Of a DNA stretch of 64,000 bases, positions 36,558-45,180 are shown piece after piece. The notes beneath the pieces were generated by a model. It was given only the letters and a program-made list of their open reading frames with translations. It was not told where the DNA came from and did not search any database. Origin of the DNA: Actinopolymorpha pittospori (GTDB lineage: Bacteria; Actinomycetota; Actinomycetes; Propionibacteriales; Actinopolymorphaceae); contig NZ_JADBEM010000001.1 in the NCBI RefSeq assembly GCF_014873875.1, positions 3,224,001-3,288,000 of the forward strand, read 5' to 3'. Position 1 is the first letter of the stretch, and every line of letters starts with the position of its first letter. A program made the position numbers and the translations under genes.

Positions 36558-37437
36558 AATCGGAGACGTCCTCACCGGAGGCCGACAACACCGCCGCAGC
36601 GGTAGTGGGTGCCTCCTTACTCGGCTTCTTCTTCGGGGACTCCTTCTGGTTCTTGTTCTGGGGTGTTGGCGGCTCGATGGCCTTCATGCCGTCCACCAGG
36701 CCGTTGGGGTTCTCCTGGCCGTTGACCCGTTCGCTGGGTTCGTTGTTGTGGGTGTCGTGGTTGTTGTTGGTGTGGTTGAGGGGCAGTCCGATCCCGATGG
36801 CCCACTGCGATGCGCCGGCCCCGTTCGCAGGGGTGTCGGTGCTGGGTGGGAGGAGTTCGGGTGGGGTGTTTTTGGGGAGGAGCCGTGACCGGACGGGTTT
36901 GGTGGAGTCGAGTGGGTCGCGGCGGGTGATGTCGATGCGGATGAGGTGGCTCCACTTGCGGTGAGCGACGACCTGGCCGTCGCGGGCGTAACAGGTGGAG
37001 CCGAGGGATTTGAGTCGTTCTTCGACGTCGGTGCAGGAGATCCCTCCCACGAGCACCATCCAGGCGCGTTCACCGACAGCTGTCGGGTAGATCAGGGCCA
37101 GCCAGGGGAGGCGGCCGGAGCGGTTGCGGAGCCCGTTCTCCGACATGAAGGTGCGCAGCCGGTGTCGGGTCACATCGACCCAGAACCAGGCCACCAGAAC
37201 TCGCCCCGTCGGCGGGATGACGAGGAGCAGGGTGACGGGTGCGACGAGTACGGAGCCGGCCGCCCACGGCGGCAGGTCCATCTGCTCGAGCTGGACGTAG
37301 GCGACGACCACCACCAGGGCGGCGAACGTTTCGGGGAGCCACCGCCAGCAGGCGAGCAGCAGCTGGGCGAGAAAGCGTTGATGGATGCGCGGCTTCACGT
37401 TCTCCACCGCGCGGACCCGGTTACTACGCCCAGGCAT
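36550..37437 (-). CDS. membrane protein of the transfer module
   Basis: 295-aa protein with two close membrane helices (about residues 36-52 and 60-82), a soluble domain around 100-190 ('MVLVGGISCTDVEERLKSLGSTCYARDG'), and a polar Asn/Thr/Pro- and Lys-rich tail of about 110 residues. The arrangement looks like the N-terminal half of TraB/FtsK membrane translocases, here on a separate chain. Its stop overlaps the start of the motor gene, so the two are coupled and probably form one complex. Confidence 0.8.
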   Translation of the reverse strand: MPGRSNRVRAVENVKPRIHQRFLAQLLLACWRWLPETFAALVVVVAYVQLEQMDLPPWAAGSVLVAPVTLLLVIPPTGRVLVAWFWVDVTRHRLRTFMSENGLRNRSGRLPWLALIYPTAVGERAWMVLVGGISCTDVEERLKSLGSTCYARDGQVVAHRKWSHLIRIDITRRDPLDSTKPVRSRLLPKNTPPELLPPSTDTPANGAGASQWAIGIGLPLNHTNNNHDTHNNEPSERVNGQENPNGLVDGMKAIEPPTPQNKNQKESPKKKPSKEAPTTAAAVLSASGEDVSDYV

Positions 37438-37895
37438 CAGGCCTCACCCCCCGAACGGGGGTTGCGAGTGTCGCGGGTGTTGTCGAGCAGGGTCTGGCTG
37501 ACCTCGTAGAAGGTCTTGTGGACCTTCCCGGTCTTGAAGGCCTTCTCCCCGAAGATCGTGCACACGACCTCGGCGGCCTCATCACGTTCCGCGGTGATCG
37601 CGGCGGTCAGATCGATGGTCGCGGCGAGGATCCGCTCGTCGACCCAGGTGTCGGGGTGACACTCCAGCTGGTGGTGTTGGTCCTCGACCTCGGCGGCCAT
37701 CCAGTCGACCGCTCGGCGTAGGTGCTCATAGACGGCCATCAGTCGGTAGCCGTGCACCATCGCGTCCCGCATCCACACACTCGCCCCAGTGAACGGGGCG
37801 CCCAGCGGGCTTTCTGACTGCTGACCAGCGCCTTCGCCGGCCGGGTTCTGCTCGATTGGCTCCTGTGAGTCGTGGTTGTGGGTAGCATCGGACAT
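37437..37895 (-). CDS. hypothetical AICE protein
   Basis: 152-aa helical protein with an acidic polar N-terminus and 'AVYEHLRRAVDWMAAEVEDQHHQLECHPDTW' in the middle; no domain recognised. Its stop and the next gene's start share TGATG. It sits directly behind copy A of the four-hairpin leader. ATG 37895 has GGAG-like bases (AGGAGGGC) about 10 nt upstream. Confidence 0.78.
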   Translation of the reverse strand: MSDATHNHDSQEPIEQNPAGEGAGQQSESPLGAPFTGASVWMRDAMVHGYRLMAVYEHLRRAVDWMAAEVEDQHHQLECHPDTWVDERILAATIDLTAAITAERDEAAEVVCTIFGEKAFKTGKVHKTFYEVSQTLLDNTRDTRNPRSGGEA

Positions 37896-37930
37896 GAAGA
37901 GCCCTCCTCATGAGGGTTGTTGTGGGAGAT

Positions 37931-38075
37931 GGCAGGGAGCCGGGAGGTTTTGGCGACCAAGTTCCGGCTCTCCGCCTGTCTTCTGGGAGCGGCCCCATTC
38001 GTGGGGCCGTTTCTGTTTCTGTGATCTCGCGCCGTCAGCGGCGCATCCCTGCTCAGCACGGCAGGGAGCTCATGA
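37931..38075 (-). ncRNA. four-hairpin leader, copy A
   Basis: Read leftwards, upstream of the gene at 37895. Four inverted repeats in a row: 38047-38066 (CCCTGC arms), 38029-38044 (GCGCCG arms, TCAG loop), 37991-38008 (GGCCCC arms, 6-nt loop) and a long stem 37931-37943 with 37964-37976. Copy B is at 38335-38469 with the same order. Possible cis-acting RNA, attenuator, or single-strand/double-strand origin element. It carries no gene. Confidence 0.55.
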
Positions 38076-38089
38076 TTTGTGGCTTGCGG

Positions 38090-38299
38090 TCAGTCTTCTT
38101 TTTCGAGGCTGTAGAAGAGAACTACCGGCGTGGTGGGGATAGCGTTGACCCGCACCACGTGCTGGAGAAGGTCTTGAAAGACCTTGAACCTGTCACCTCC
38201 CGGAGCCCGGTCCACGTGGCCACTGTTCGTAATGGACCGAAGCCCGTTTCCCTGCTGCCACTGCACGGACAGCACGTAGTGGTAAAGCGTCCCGGCCAT
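38090..38299 (-). CDS. small hypothetical AICE protein
   Basis: 69-aa protein starting 'MAGTLYHYVLSVQWQQGNG' and ending 'PVVLFYSLEKED'. I recognise this pattern (a 'YHYVLTVQ' start and a 'VLFFSLE' end) from small conserved AICE proteins of unknown function. The ATG at 38299 follows GAGGAGGGG. Preceded by leader copy B and followed by copy A. Confidence 0.75.
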   Translation of the reverse strand: MAGTLYHYVLSVQWQQGNGLRSITNSGHVDRAPGGDRFKVFQDLLQHVVRVNAIPTTPVVLFYSLEKED

Positions 38300-38334
38300 A
38301 AGGACCCCTCCTCAATGGGGGTAGAAAAATAGAA

Positions 38335-38469
38335 GGCAGAGAGCCGGGAGGTCCTCAACCAGCACCGGCTCTCTGCCTGTCTTCTGGGAGCGGCCCCATT
38401 CGTGGGGCCGTTTCTCTGTGTCGCGCCGTCAGCGGCGCATCCCTGCCCAGCACGGCAGGGTGCTCATGA
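38335..38469 (-). ncRNA. four-hairpin leader, copy B
   Basis: Same order of stems as copy A: 38441-38460, 38423-38438, 38392-38409, and the long perfect 13-bp stem 38335-38347/38365-38377. It lies between the end of the 38522 gene and the start of the 38299 gene on the leftward transcript. Copies differ by small indels between stems, while stem cores and loops are conserved; substitutions within the long stem keep most pairs. Confidence 0.55.
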
Positions 38470-38521
38470 AAGTTGCACTCGACTCAGCGTCGTTGTCGCC
38501 GTCCACCCGTGACCTTGGGCG

Positions 38522-38845
38522 TTAGGCGGCTTTGACTGCCTGCTTCGGGGTGTCGAGAGACTTGGCGCGGTAGGCCACGCCGTTACGGCCGTTCGTCGCC
38601 CAGGGGATGGCTTCCAGCTCAACCGGGGTCACGATCTGCCCCACGCTCACTTTCGGCAGTTCCCCTGCCACAGTGACCGTGATGACGTCGGCCCCGTCCT
38701 CAGCGTTGAGTGCCATCATCTGGGTGACAGTCAGCTTCTCGCCGGTCCTCCGGTCCGTCCTTTGACGTCCCTCCTGATCAGTCTTCGCCTCCGGAGCCTT
38801 CGTCACCGTGAACGTGTAACGCGACCCATCCAGATACAGATTCAT
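38522..38845 (-). CDS. hypothetical AICE protein, SCO3933-like
   Basis: 107-aa beta-rich protein: 'MNLYLDGSRYTFTVTKAPEAKTDQEG' and 'IWATNGRNGVAYRAKSLDT'-like end. The family is found at the start of the leftward operon of many AICEs and has been annotated as regulatory; its role is uncertain, and a DNA-binding OB-like fold is possible. ATG 38845 was chosen because GGGGAGTG lies upstream; the longer frame to 38944 is unlikely. It is the first gene of the leftward operon. Confidence 0.78.
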   Translation of the reverse strand: MNLYLDGSRYTFTVTKAPEAKTDQEGRQRTDRRTGEKLTVTQMMALNAEDGADVITVTVAGELPKVSVGQIVTPVELEAIPWATNGRNGVAYRAKSLDTPKQAVKAA

Positions 38846-38968
38846 GAGTGCACTCCCCTTTGGGAACTTGGAGTTGCCCTTTTGCTCGCCCGATCGGGCA
38901 GCACCTCCAAGGCAACCAGGAACGACACGCCCACGGAACGACATCAGTTGGCCGCTCTGAAGGCGGCT

Positions 38969-38985
38969 CCTAGGCGTCTACTAGG
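38969..38985. promoter_or_regulatory. possible operator upstream of the XRE gene
   Basis: Inverted repeat CCTAG-7 nt-CTAGG, just upstream of the candidate -35 box for the XRE gene and between divergent operons. A likely autoregulatory site by position; binding protein inferred. Confidence 0.35.
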
Positions 38986-38991
38986 CATCGG

Positions 38992-39020
38992 TTGTCACCC
39001 TCAGCGAGGACGCGTACGGT
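38992..39020 (+). promoter_or_regulatory. candidate sigma-70-type promoter of the XRE gene
   Basis: TTGTCA, 17-bp spacer, TACGGT, followed 24 nt later by GGGAGGT and the ATG at 39045. A good match to the primary actinobacterial promoter consensus. Confidence 0.5.
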
Positions 39021-39044
39021 AAGACCCGGACTACGGGAGGTCAG

Positions 39045-40547
39045 ATGCCGAGGCGACCGCGCGAGGCAGTTCCGAACGCGACGCTCTACAACCTGCGAGA
39101 CGACCGAGGGATGACCCAGCTTGAGGTCGCCGAGGCCTTGAACGACCTCGCGGCGAAGCGGGGAAAGTCAGTCCACGTCGACAACGTGACTGTGAGCCGG
39201 TGGGAACGCGGCGTCATCGAGCGCCCCTCACCGCTGTACCGACGTCTGCTGGCCGAACTCTTCGACATCTCCCTCAACGAACTCGGCTTCACCCGTCCAG
39301 CAGCGGTCGCCGTACAGCAAGTATCAAGAAACCACGTCGACATCGAGGCGTTCGTGGTAAATCACTCTCCTGTGAGCGTCGAACCGCGTGTGCAGTCCGA
39401 CCAGGACCGATGGCGAACAGCCAGGAGGTTCCTGAACCAGCACCGTCCCCAGCTTGCCCGCCTGGCTGCCCACCTCTACGAGCAGGACCAGCGTCTGGAC
39501 GACACCGGCCTCCTCACCCGGCCCAAGTGGATCCCAGCCCAGCCGGTGGAGCTGTCCTCGATCGATCTGACCTACCTCAGCGAAGCCGACCCGCCGGCCA
39601 TCACGGGTACGGAGCCTGAGGCCCGCGGGGTTCGGCCGCTGGCCACGGTCGCGGGCAGGTACGAGCGTTACAGCCACGCCATGCGGGACGTGGATCACCC
39701 CGGGCTGTTCGAGAACCGTTTGAGCTACCGACTCCTGGACGCGGACCTCGCAGCGGGCACGCCTCGTATGTCGTTCGGATACACGACCTACTTCGAAGGC
39801 GTCGACGTGAACGAAGGCCTCGGCCACGAGATGGCTGCGGCGGTCGAGCGTCACGACGGCCAGGAGCTCCCGGGCCGGCCACCATCGTGGCGAAGCCTTC
39901 CCCTTCGACGGTTCATCGGTGATCCGTTCGACCTGACCCGGCGTCCGGGGCTGGTCTCGATCAACACGCTGACCATCCGTGACGACGGAGATGAGCCGTC
40001 CTTCGTCATGCACGACCGTTCTGCAGGCCGGGTGGCGGTCGCCGGCGGCACCATCCACGTGATGCCGGCCGGTATCTTCCAGCCGTCCAGCATCCTCCCC
40101 GGCGCCCAGGTGGAGGACTTCGACCTATGGCGCAACGTCATGCGGGAGTACAGCGAGGAGTTCCTCGGCAACCGTGAACACGGCGGCGATGGGGCACCCG
40201 TGGACTACACGAGTGAGCCCTTCGCGAGCTTGAATGCCGCCGTTGAGCAGGGCAGGCTCCGCGTCTACTGCCTTGGCGTTGGTATGGATGCCCTCACCTT
40301 GTACGGGGAGATCCTGACGGTCGCTGTGCTCGACGCGGACGTATACGACCGGCTCTTCGCGGACATGGTGGCCGCCAACGACGAGGGCACTGTGGTCTCG
40401 GTGGGCAGTGCGGCAGGACGAACGACCGCGATCCCCTTCGACCGGTTCACCGTCCCGCGTCTCCTCGAGCACACCTCACTCGCTCCAGCCGCCCGCGGCT
40501 GCCTCCAACTCGCCTGGGACCACCGCAAGGCCCTCCTCGGCGGGTGA
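39045..40547 (+). CDS. XRE-family regulator with C-terminal Nudix-like region
   Basis: 500-aa protein. Residues about 14-80 form an XRE helix-turn-helix ('DRGMTQLEVAEALNDLA', 'VTVSRWERGVIERPSP'). The C-terminal half has a degenerate Nudix-like box (WRNVMREYSEEFLG) after a beta-rich part. pSAM2-type elements carry a regulator and a separate Nudix gene near here, so a fused form is plausible, but one Glu of the Nudix box is missing and the box is shifted. Divergent from the leftward replication/transfer operon, which it probably controls. Confidence 0.75.
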   Translation: MPRRPREAVPNATLYNLRDDRGMTQLEVAEALNDLAAKRGKSVHVDNVTVSRWERGVIERPSPLYRRLLAELFDISLNELGFTRPAAVAVQQVSRNHVDIEAFVVNHSPVSVEPRVQSDQDRWRTARRFLNQHRPQLARLAAHLYEQDQRLDDTGLLTRPKWIPAQPVELSSIDLTYLSEADPPAITGTEPEARGVRPLATVAGRYERYSHAMRDVDHPGLFENRLSYRLLDADLAAGTPRMSFGYTTYFEGVDVNEGLGHEMAAAVERHDGQELPGRPPSWRSLPLRRFIGDPFDLTRRPGLVSINTLTIRDDGDEPSFVMHDRSAGRVAVAGGTIHVMPAGIFQPSSILPGAQVEDFDLWRNVMREYSEEFLGNREHGGDGAPVDYTSEPFASLNAAVEQGRLRVYCLGVGMDALTLYGEILTVAVLDADVYDRLFADMVAANDEGTVVSVGSAAGRTTAIPFDRFTVPRLLEHTSLAPAARGCLQLAWDHRKALLGG

Positions 40548-40559
40548 CACACTGGCCAG

Positions 40560-41501
40560 ATGCGCGTACTGGTTACCGGAGGCCTCGGCTTCGTCGGCAA
40601 CGCCGTCACCCACGTCCTGCACGACGCCGGGCACCAGGTCAGCGTGCTCACCCACACGTCAAGACCCCAGGCGAGCCTGCCCGCCGCCGTGCAGCTGCTC
40701 CATGGCGACCTGCGCGACCTCCACGCCCTACGCCGCCAACTCGGCGGACGCGGCATCGAAGCCGTCTGCCACCTAGCCGGACTCGCACGCGTACGTGACT
40801 CCTTCGAACGCCCACTCGACTACTTCGAGGTCAACGTCAGCGGAACCGCCAACCTCCTCCGAGCCCTGAGCGAGACCAGCCCGGTAGCCCCCACGATCGT
40901 CTTCGCTTCCACCGGCGCCGTATACGGAAGTCATGCCGAAGGGAAGCTGACCGAGGACCTGCCCGCGGTACCCGACACCCCGTATGCAGCCTCCAAGCGG
41001 GCCACCGAGCAGCTCCTGGAGTACCACGCCCGTACCGGCGCGATAGGAGCGACCGTCCTCCGCTGTTTCGCCATCAGCGGCGCCTACAAGGGAGTCGGCG
41101 ACCAGGACACCACGCGCATCATCCCCAAAGCCCTCCAGGTAGCAGCCGGACAGGCTCCCTCGATCGGGATCAACGGCGACGGCACCGCAGTCCGCGAGTT
41201 CACACACGTCCTCGACGTCGCCGACGCCTACAGGCGAGCAGTCGAAGCCGCGTCCCCGGGGAAGTTCAGCTGCTACAACGTCGGCACAGGCAGCGGCGTC
41301 ACCATGAACGACATCGTGACCGCAGTAGCTGCGATTACGGGACGGCAGGTTCCGGTCGAGCGCAACCCGCCACGGCCCGAACCTTGCGTACTGGTCGCTG
41401 ACAGCTCTCAGCTCAGGCGAGACCTCGGCTGGTCTGCACCACATTCTCACCTAGACAAGATTCTCAGGGACGCATGGGAAACAACTGGCGCAAGTCGCTA
41501 G
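40560..41501 (+). CDS. NAD-dependent epimerase/dehydratase
   Basis: 313-aa short-chain dehydrogenase of the extended type. The Rossmann motif is 'VTGGLGFVGNAV' at the N-terminus, the catalytic pair is YAASK (Tyr/Lys) with Ser/Thr in 'FASTGAVYGSH', and 'NVSGTANLLRAL' is typical of UDP-sugar epimerases such as GalE. The substrate is unknown. 12 bp after the XRE gene, on the same strand. There are no sugar-pathway genes in the element, so its benefit as cargo is unclear. Confidence 0.88.
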   Translation: MRVLVTGGLGFVGNAVTHVLHDAGHQVSVLTHTSRPQASLPAAVQLLHGDLRDLHALRRQLGGRGIEAVCHLAGLARVRDSFERPLDYFEVNVSGTANLLRALSETSPVAPTIVFASTGAVYGSHAEGKLTEDLPAVPDTPYAASKRATEQLLEYHARTGAIGATVLRCFAISGAYKGVGDQDTTRIIPKALQVAAGQAPSIGINGDGTAVREFTHVLDVADAYRRAVEAASPGKFSCYNVGTGSGVTMNDIVTAVAAITGRQVPVERNPPRPEPCVLVADSSQLRRDLGWSAPHSHLDKILRDAWETTGASR

Positions 41502-41574
41502 ATGGATTCTCCTACCGGGCGATCAAGTGAGTAAAGCCCGCCCAGCAAAACATCAATAATGAACTGGGGGGAGT

Positions 41575-43497
41575 ATGTCGACGGGCCTCACGAGTCTCGC
41601 GATCCTTAAGGTCAACTTCGACAATTACGGCAAGGATCTGCTCGATGATTTCTTGCCCTTTGTTGCAGATCAGCTTTACCAATTGGACCAAGCAGTCGTG
41701 GCCCTACCGGAACTACAGGAAGCCATTCGTGAGAGCTATGGCCTTCTCATTCCAACAGGGGTCCTCAAAACGATAACCAAACGCTGCGCCAAGAAGGGCA
41801 TGCTGAAGCGAGATGCAGGGGTTCTGAAACCGAATCGTAGCGAGCTTGCCACGCACAACCTGACGGCTACCCGCGGGGAGGTTCGCCGTCAACACGAGGC
41901 CCTTCTGGCAAAGGGTGTCCAGTATGCCACGCAGCACTTCAACGCCACTCTTACAAATGATGAATTTGACCTTGCTCTCTCCGATTTCATCAAGGAAAAT
42001 GCGGCGCCATTGTTGAAGACGATTGTAGAAGGCCATCCGCTTCTGCACTCGGATGGCACTTCGCCGAGTAACATGCGATACCTTATCGCGTCGTTCGTGT
42101 CGACCGCCGTCAAAGAAGAACCTGACACATTCACCTACCTGGTTTCAATTGTCAAGGGTTCAATTTTAGCAAGTGCCCTCTACTTTCAAGATCTGACGGC
42201 TATGAACAGGAGACTCGAGAAGTTGGCCGTCTATCTTGACACAACGATTCTGCTAAGAGCTATCGGCGCGTGTGGCCCCGAGCTAGAACTGATAGCTCGT
42301 GAAGCAATCGCACTAGCCACCGGGCACGGCGCCACCGTTCGTTACTTCGCGCATACGCTGGTTGAAATGGAGGGGGTACTCGATGCGTGTGAGCGTGCGG
42401 TAAAGCGCCAAACAGGCCAATACCACGGCGAAGCCACCGAGTTCATGATCTCAGCGGGATGGCAGGCGAGTGATGTAATCCTCCTGCGTTCAACCATTCA
42501 GGAGAAGCTCGCTGTGTTAGGAGTCCACGTCTCTGAGCGGCCAGATCACATTCAATCGCTCACCCTAGACGAGGTGCAGCTCGAAAGAGAGCTGCAGACG
42601 CATGTGCACTATCAAAGCCGGTCAGCGCGCTTGAAGGACCTCGACTCTTTGACATCGATATATCGACTTCGCCGCGGTCAAGAGGCTACACATCTAGAAA
42701 GAGCGCGAGCCGTCTTCGTCACTCAAAATACCGCGCTAGTTCGCGCCGCAAAGTCATATGCCCGCCTTGAGGATTTCAATCGCTATATGGTTCCCTTGGC
42801 GATGCCCGACTATGAGTTCGTTACCCTGCTCTGGCTGAAGCAACCGCTGACGGCTCCTGAGCTCCCAGGTCGGCGGATTATCGCCGACTGTTACGCGGCT
42901 ATGAGCCCCGAGGACAAAGTCTGGTCGCAGTACGTTGAAAAAATTGAGCGCCTCCGCGCGGACGAGACGGTATCGGAAGATCAGTACATCCTTCTGCGTC
43001 AATCGCTCTCAGCCCGCTCGCTTATGCTGTTCACGACCCATGAAGATCCAGCAGAGTTTACCGAGGGCACTGTCCGGACAGTGCTAGAGAAGGCTGAACA
43101 GAACATCGCCCGCGCGACTCGTAGTGATCTTGAGGACGAACGTCGAAGGTTAGAGGAAATAAGCGCAGAATTTACTGCACAACGAGCCCGCCTAGATCTG
43201 GTCGCACATAAGACCGCTCGTAAGGCAATTCAAATACTAAGTTTCGTCGTAGGGGCAACCGCGATCGTGGGCACGATTATCTCGGCACCTTGGCCGTGGT
43301 CGAATAGTCTGGGCGCGAAATGGCCAATCACTATTATCTTCATCTGCCTTATAGTCACGTCGGGACTAAGTATCTATGGAATGCTGTCTGGAGGAAGCAT
43401 CGCATCACTTACACAGGCCGCCGAGGCCCGTCTGACTAATCACATTCGACGATGGTTGACTCACTCGGAGGGAAAAATCTACGGCGCATCCGACTAG
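41575..43497 (+). CDS. PIN-like nuclease domain + two C-terminal membrane helices (putative defence gene)
   Basis: Unrecognised 640-aa protein. Residues about 25-90 look like a winged helix. The region 215-395 has PIN-like features: 'VYLDTTILLRAI' (Asp222), Glu264, Asp355/Asp357 and a late 'FVTQNTALVRAA' strand-helix. A charged coiled coil follows (about 500-548), then two membrane helices (about 552-571 and 583-604) and a short basic tail. ATG is preceded by GGGGGAG. Codon use and base composition are markedly more AT-rich than the neighbours, a sign of recent transfer. PIN identity is inferred from pattern only; a membrane-linked RNase effector is one reading. Confidence 0.6.
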   Translation: MSTGLTSLAILKVNFDNYGKDLLDDFLPFVADQLYQLDQAVVALPELQEAIRESYGLLIPTGVLKTITKRCAKKGMLKRDAGVLKPNRSELATHNLTATRGEVRRQHEALLAKGVQYATQHFNATLTNDEFDLALSDFIKENAAPLLKTIVEGHPLLHSDGTSPSNMRYLIASFVSTAVKEEPDTFTYLVSIVKGSILASALYFQDLTAMNRRLEKLAVYLDTTILLRAIGACGPELELIAREAIALATGHGATVRYFAHTLVEMEGVLDACERAVKRQTGQYHGEATEFMISAGWQASDVILLRSTIQEKLAVLGVHVSERPDHIQSLTLDEVQLERELQTHVHYQSRSARLKDLDSLTSIYRLRRGQEATHLERARAVFVTQNTALVRAAKSYARLEDFNRYMVPLAMPDYEFVTLLWLKQPLTAPELPGRRIIADCYAAMSPEDKVWSQYVEKIERLRADETVSEDQYILLRQSLSARSLMLFTTHEDPAEFTEGTVRTVLEKAEQNIARATRSDLEDERRRLEEISAEFTAQRARLDLVAHKTARKAIQILSFVVGATAIVGTIISAPWPWSNSLGAKWPITIIFICLIVTSGLSIYGMLSGGSIASLTQAAEARLTNHIRRWLTHSEGKIYGASD

Positions 43498-43651
43498 AAG
43501 GATCAGAGCTAGACATCCCTCGGGCGACCACTCAATCTTCGTCAGCGTACTTCGGTGAGTCTAGCTCCTTGAGTAAAGGTCACCAATTTCAGACTCCTCA
43601 AGTGGTAGCTCACGATGCTCACACCGTTCGCGCGTTTGCCTGGCGCTCGCC

Positions 43652-44269
43652 ATGCCTGCGAACGAGGGAGCCACCACCAGCAGTCCGGGTCGGGGAATGT
43701 TCGTGCGTGATCGCGTCATGACCACCTACCACGCCAGCTGGGCCGAGTCCCGCGAGCGGATGTCCAGCCACCAGACCGACGCCTACCGCGCCGAGCTGGT
43801 TGGCCAGGGGCGTGAGCCGGAGTACCGGAACCTCGAGATGCGCATTGGTCCGGCAACACCGGCCTGGCCGAGCGCTTGGAGGTGGAGAAGGAGAGTGCGC
43901 TGGTTGTGCGTTCCATTCCTCGGGCCGTGGATGGCCGACCCACAGCTGTAGACCACACGCGAACGGACCGGACCCTCGATGTACGTCCACCGCCTCATCG
44001 TGCGCCGCGGCTGGGCAGGACTCGGGACCCGCATCCTCAATTGGGCAGCAGCCAAGGCGGGCCAGCAGGGCAACGACTGGATCCACGTCGACGTATGGAC
44101 ATCCAACAAGCCGCTGCACGACTGCTACCTACGCGACGGCTTCGAACACGTCTGCACCCTCCACTCCAACTACCCCTCGTGTGCTCTGTTTCAGCGATGG
44201 ACCAAGGTCGCTTCCGTTCCAGAAACTTCCACGCTTTCCGAACGGGCGGCTCAGGCCCTGCCGGACTGA
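43652..44269 (+). pseudogene. GNAT acetyltransferase remnant, interrupted by TAG at 43949
   Basis: The C-terminal part (43979-44269) is a clear GNAT domain end ('LYVHRLIVRRGWAGLGTRIL'-like, 'DVWTSNKPLHDCYLRDGF'). In the same frame upstream comes 'FLGPWMADPQL' and then a TAG at 43949-43951, where relatives have Trp (TGG). Upstream of about 43880 the frame no longer looks like GNAT. So the gene is broken by a nonsense codon and probably by older lesions. 43498-43651 and 44270-44610 show no gene. Confidence 0.6.
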
Positions 44270-44610
44270 GAACTGTCCGATTGTCAGAGCCCACGGCTGG
44301 AGACAAAGGTCCACAAGCAGCCGCGGCGATACGGCATGCTTCTACGCACGTTCGGGGCGAGCCACCCTCGTCGCCTGCCGGCCACGCCTAGGTGAAGGTG
44401 GGGCGGGCACGTCGGAAGGAACCCCGAGCGCTACACGCAGTGGTGTCAGCGCTCTTCGCCAACGTTCCCGCGTGGGAACGCCGGCCCCACCGATTCGAAC
44501 GCGACGACCCCCGCTGGGCTCCTCAGCAGAGTGCTACCGGCGCGAGGCTGGCCCACTTTTACGAGCGGTCAGCTCCGGTCGGGGCATGTGGCAGAGTGAT
44601 GCCATCACGT

Positions 44611-45180
44611 CTAGACCGCAGGCTTGATTGACTGAAGGTAGGCGGTGACTTCAGTATCGAAGGCACCGCAGGCCTCGTCGACGGCCGCGCGCACAGTCGC
44701 GGCGTCTCTGCTGCAGAGGCTGACTAAGGAGCGCCGTAGCCAAATTCCCCAGGTGTCTCCACTAGGAAACGAGTCAAGCATCGGGACAAGAAGCGAAAGC
44801 TCAACCCCAGATAAGTAAGGTGCAAGCAGTTGAATATCCAAGCTGCATCCCCTGGTAAAGGTGCGACTCCCTAACTCTATGGCAGGAAGAAGTGGTGTCA
44901 CTTCGCTCGCTACCGTGGCTCGACCTATCAGCCGTGTCCGGTCCCGAGTCGGGTTATGGAAGCAGCCGCGGGTTGTGAGGAGGAATAGTTCGTCACCAAC
45001 AGAGAGACGTTCCACCTCCCTCCTCCGCAGCCCTGTGAAGGCCATGCGGCGTTCACGAAGAACCCACGCAAGTGCCTCCCTCTCACCGAGGACGAGGAGA
45101 AAGCTGGACGCCATGTTCATAGCCGCGAGCGTAGTCCTAGCTCGCCAGTTATCCACACCGGCGCGAGGCAGAGGTGTCAA
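44611..45180 (-). CDS. EVE/PUA-like protein coupled to the RM gene
   Basis: Up to 189 aa. The core ('FLLVLGEREALAWVLRERRMAF', 'VGDELFLLTTRGCFHNPTRD', 'RLIGRATVASEV') has the strand/turn order of the PUA/EVE superfamily, which includes readers of modified bases. TTG 45180 overlaps the RM stop (TTGA); an internal ATG at 45120 gives a cleaner N-terminus, so the true start is uncertain. No catalytic motif. It is co-transcribed with and just downstream of a type IIL restriction enzyme, a setting in which EVE-type domains are known. Fold assignment is by pattern only. Confidence 0.6.
   Translation of the reverse strand: MTPLPRAGVDNWRARTTLAAMNMASSFLLVLGEREALAWVLRERRMAFTGLRRREVERLSVGDELFLLTTRGCFHNPTRDRTRLIGRATVASEVTPLLPAIELGSRTFTRGCSLDIQLLAPYLSGVELSLLVPMLDSFPSGDTWGIWLRRSLVSLCSRDAATVRAAVDEACGAFDTEVTAYLQSIKPAV

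Noticed and set aside
37910..38332. Plus-strand ORF of 140 aa over the hairpin leaders.
   Set aside because: It runs through inverted repeats and opposite to a supported small gene; no ribosome site or family.
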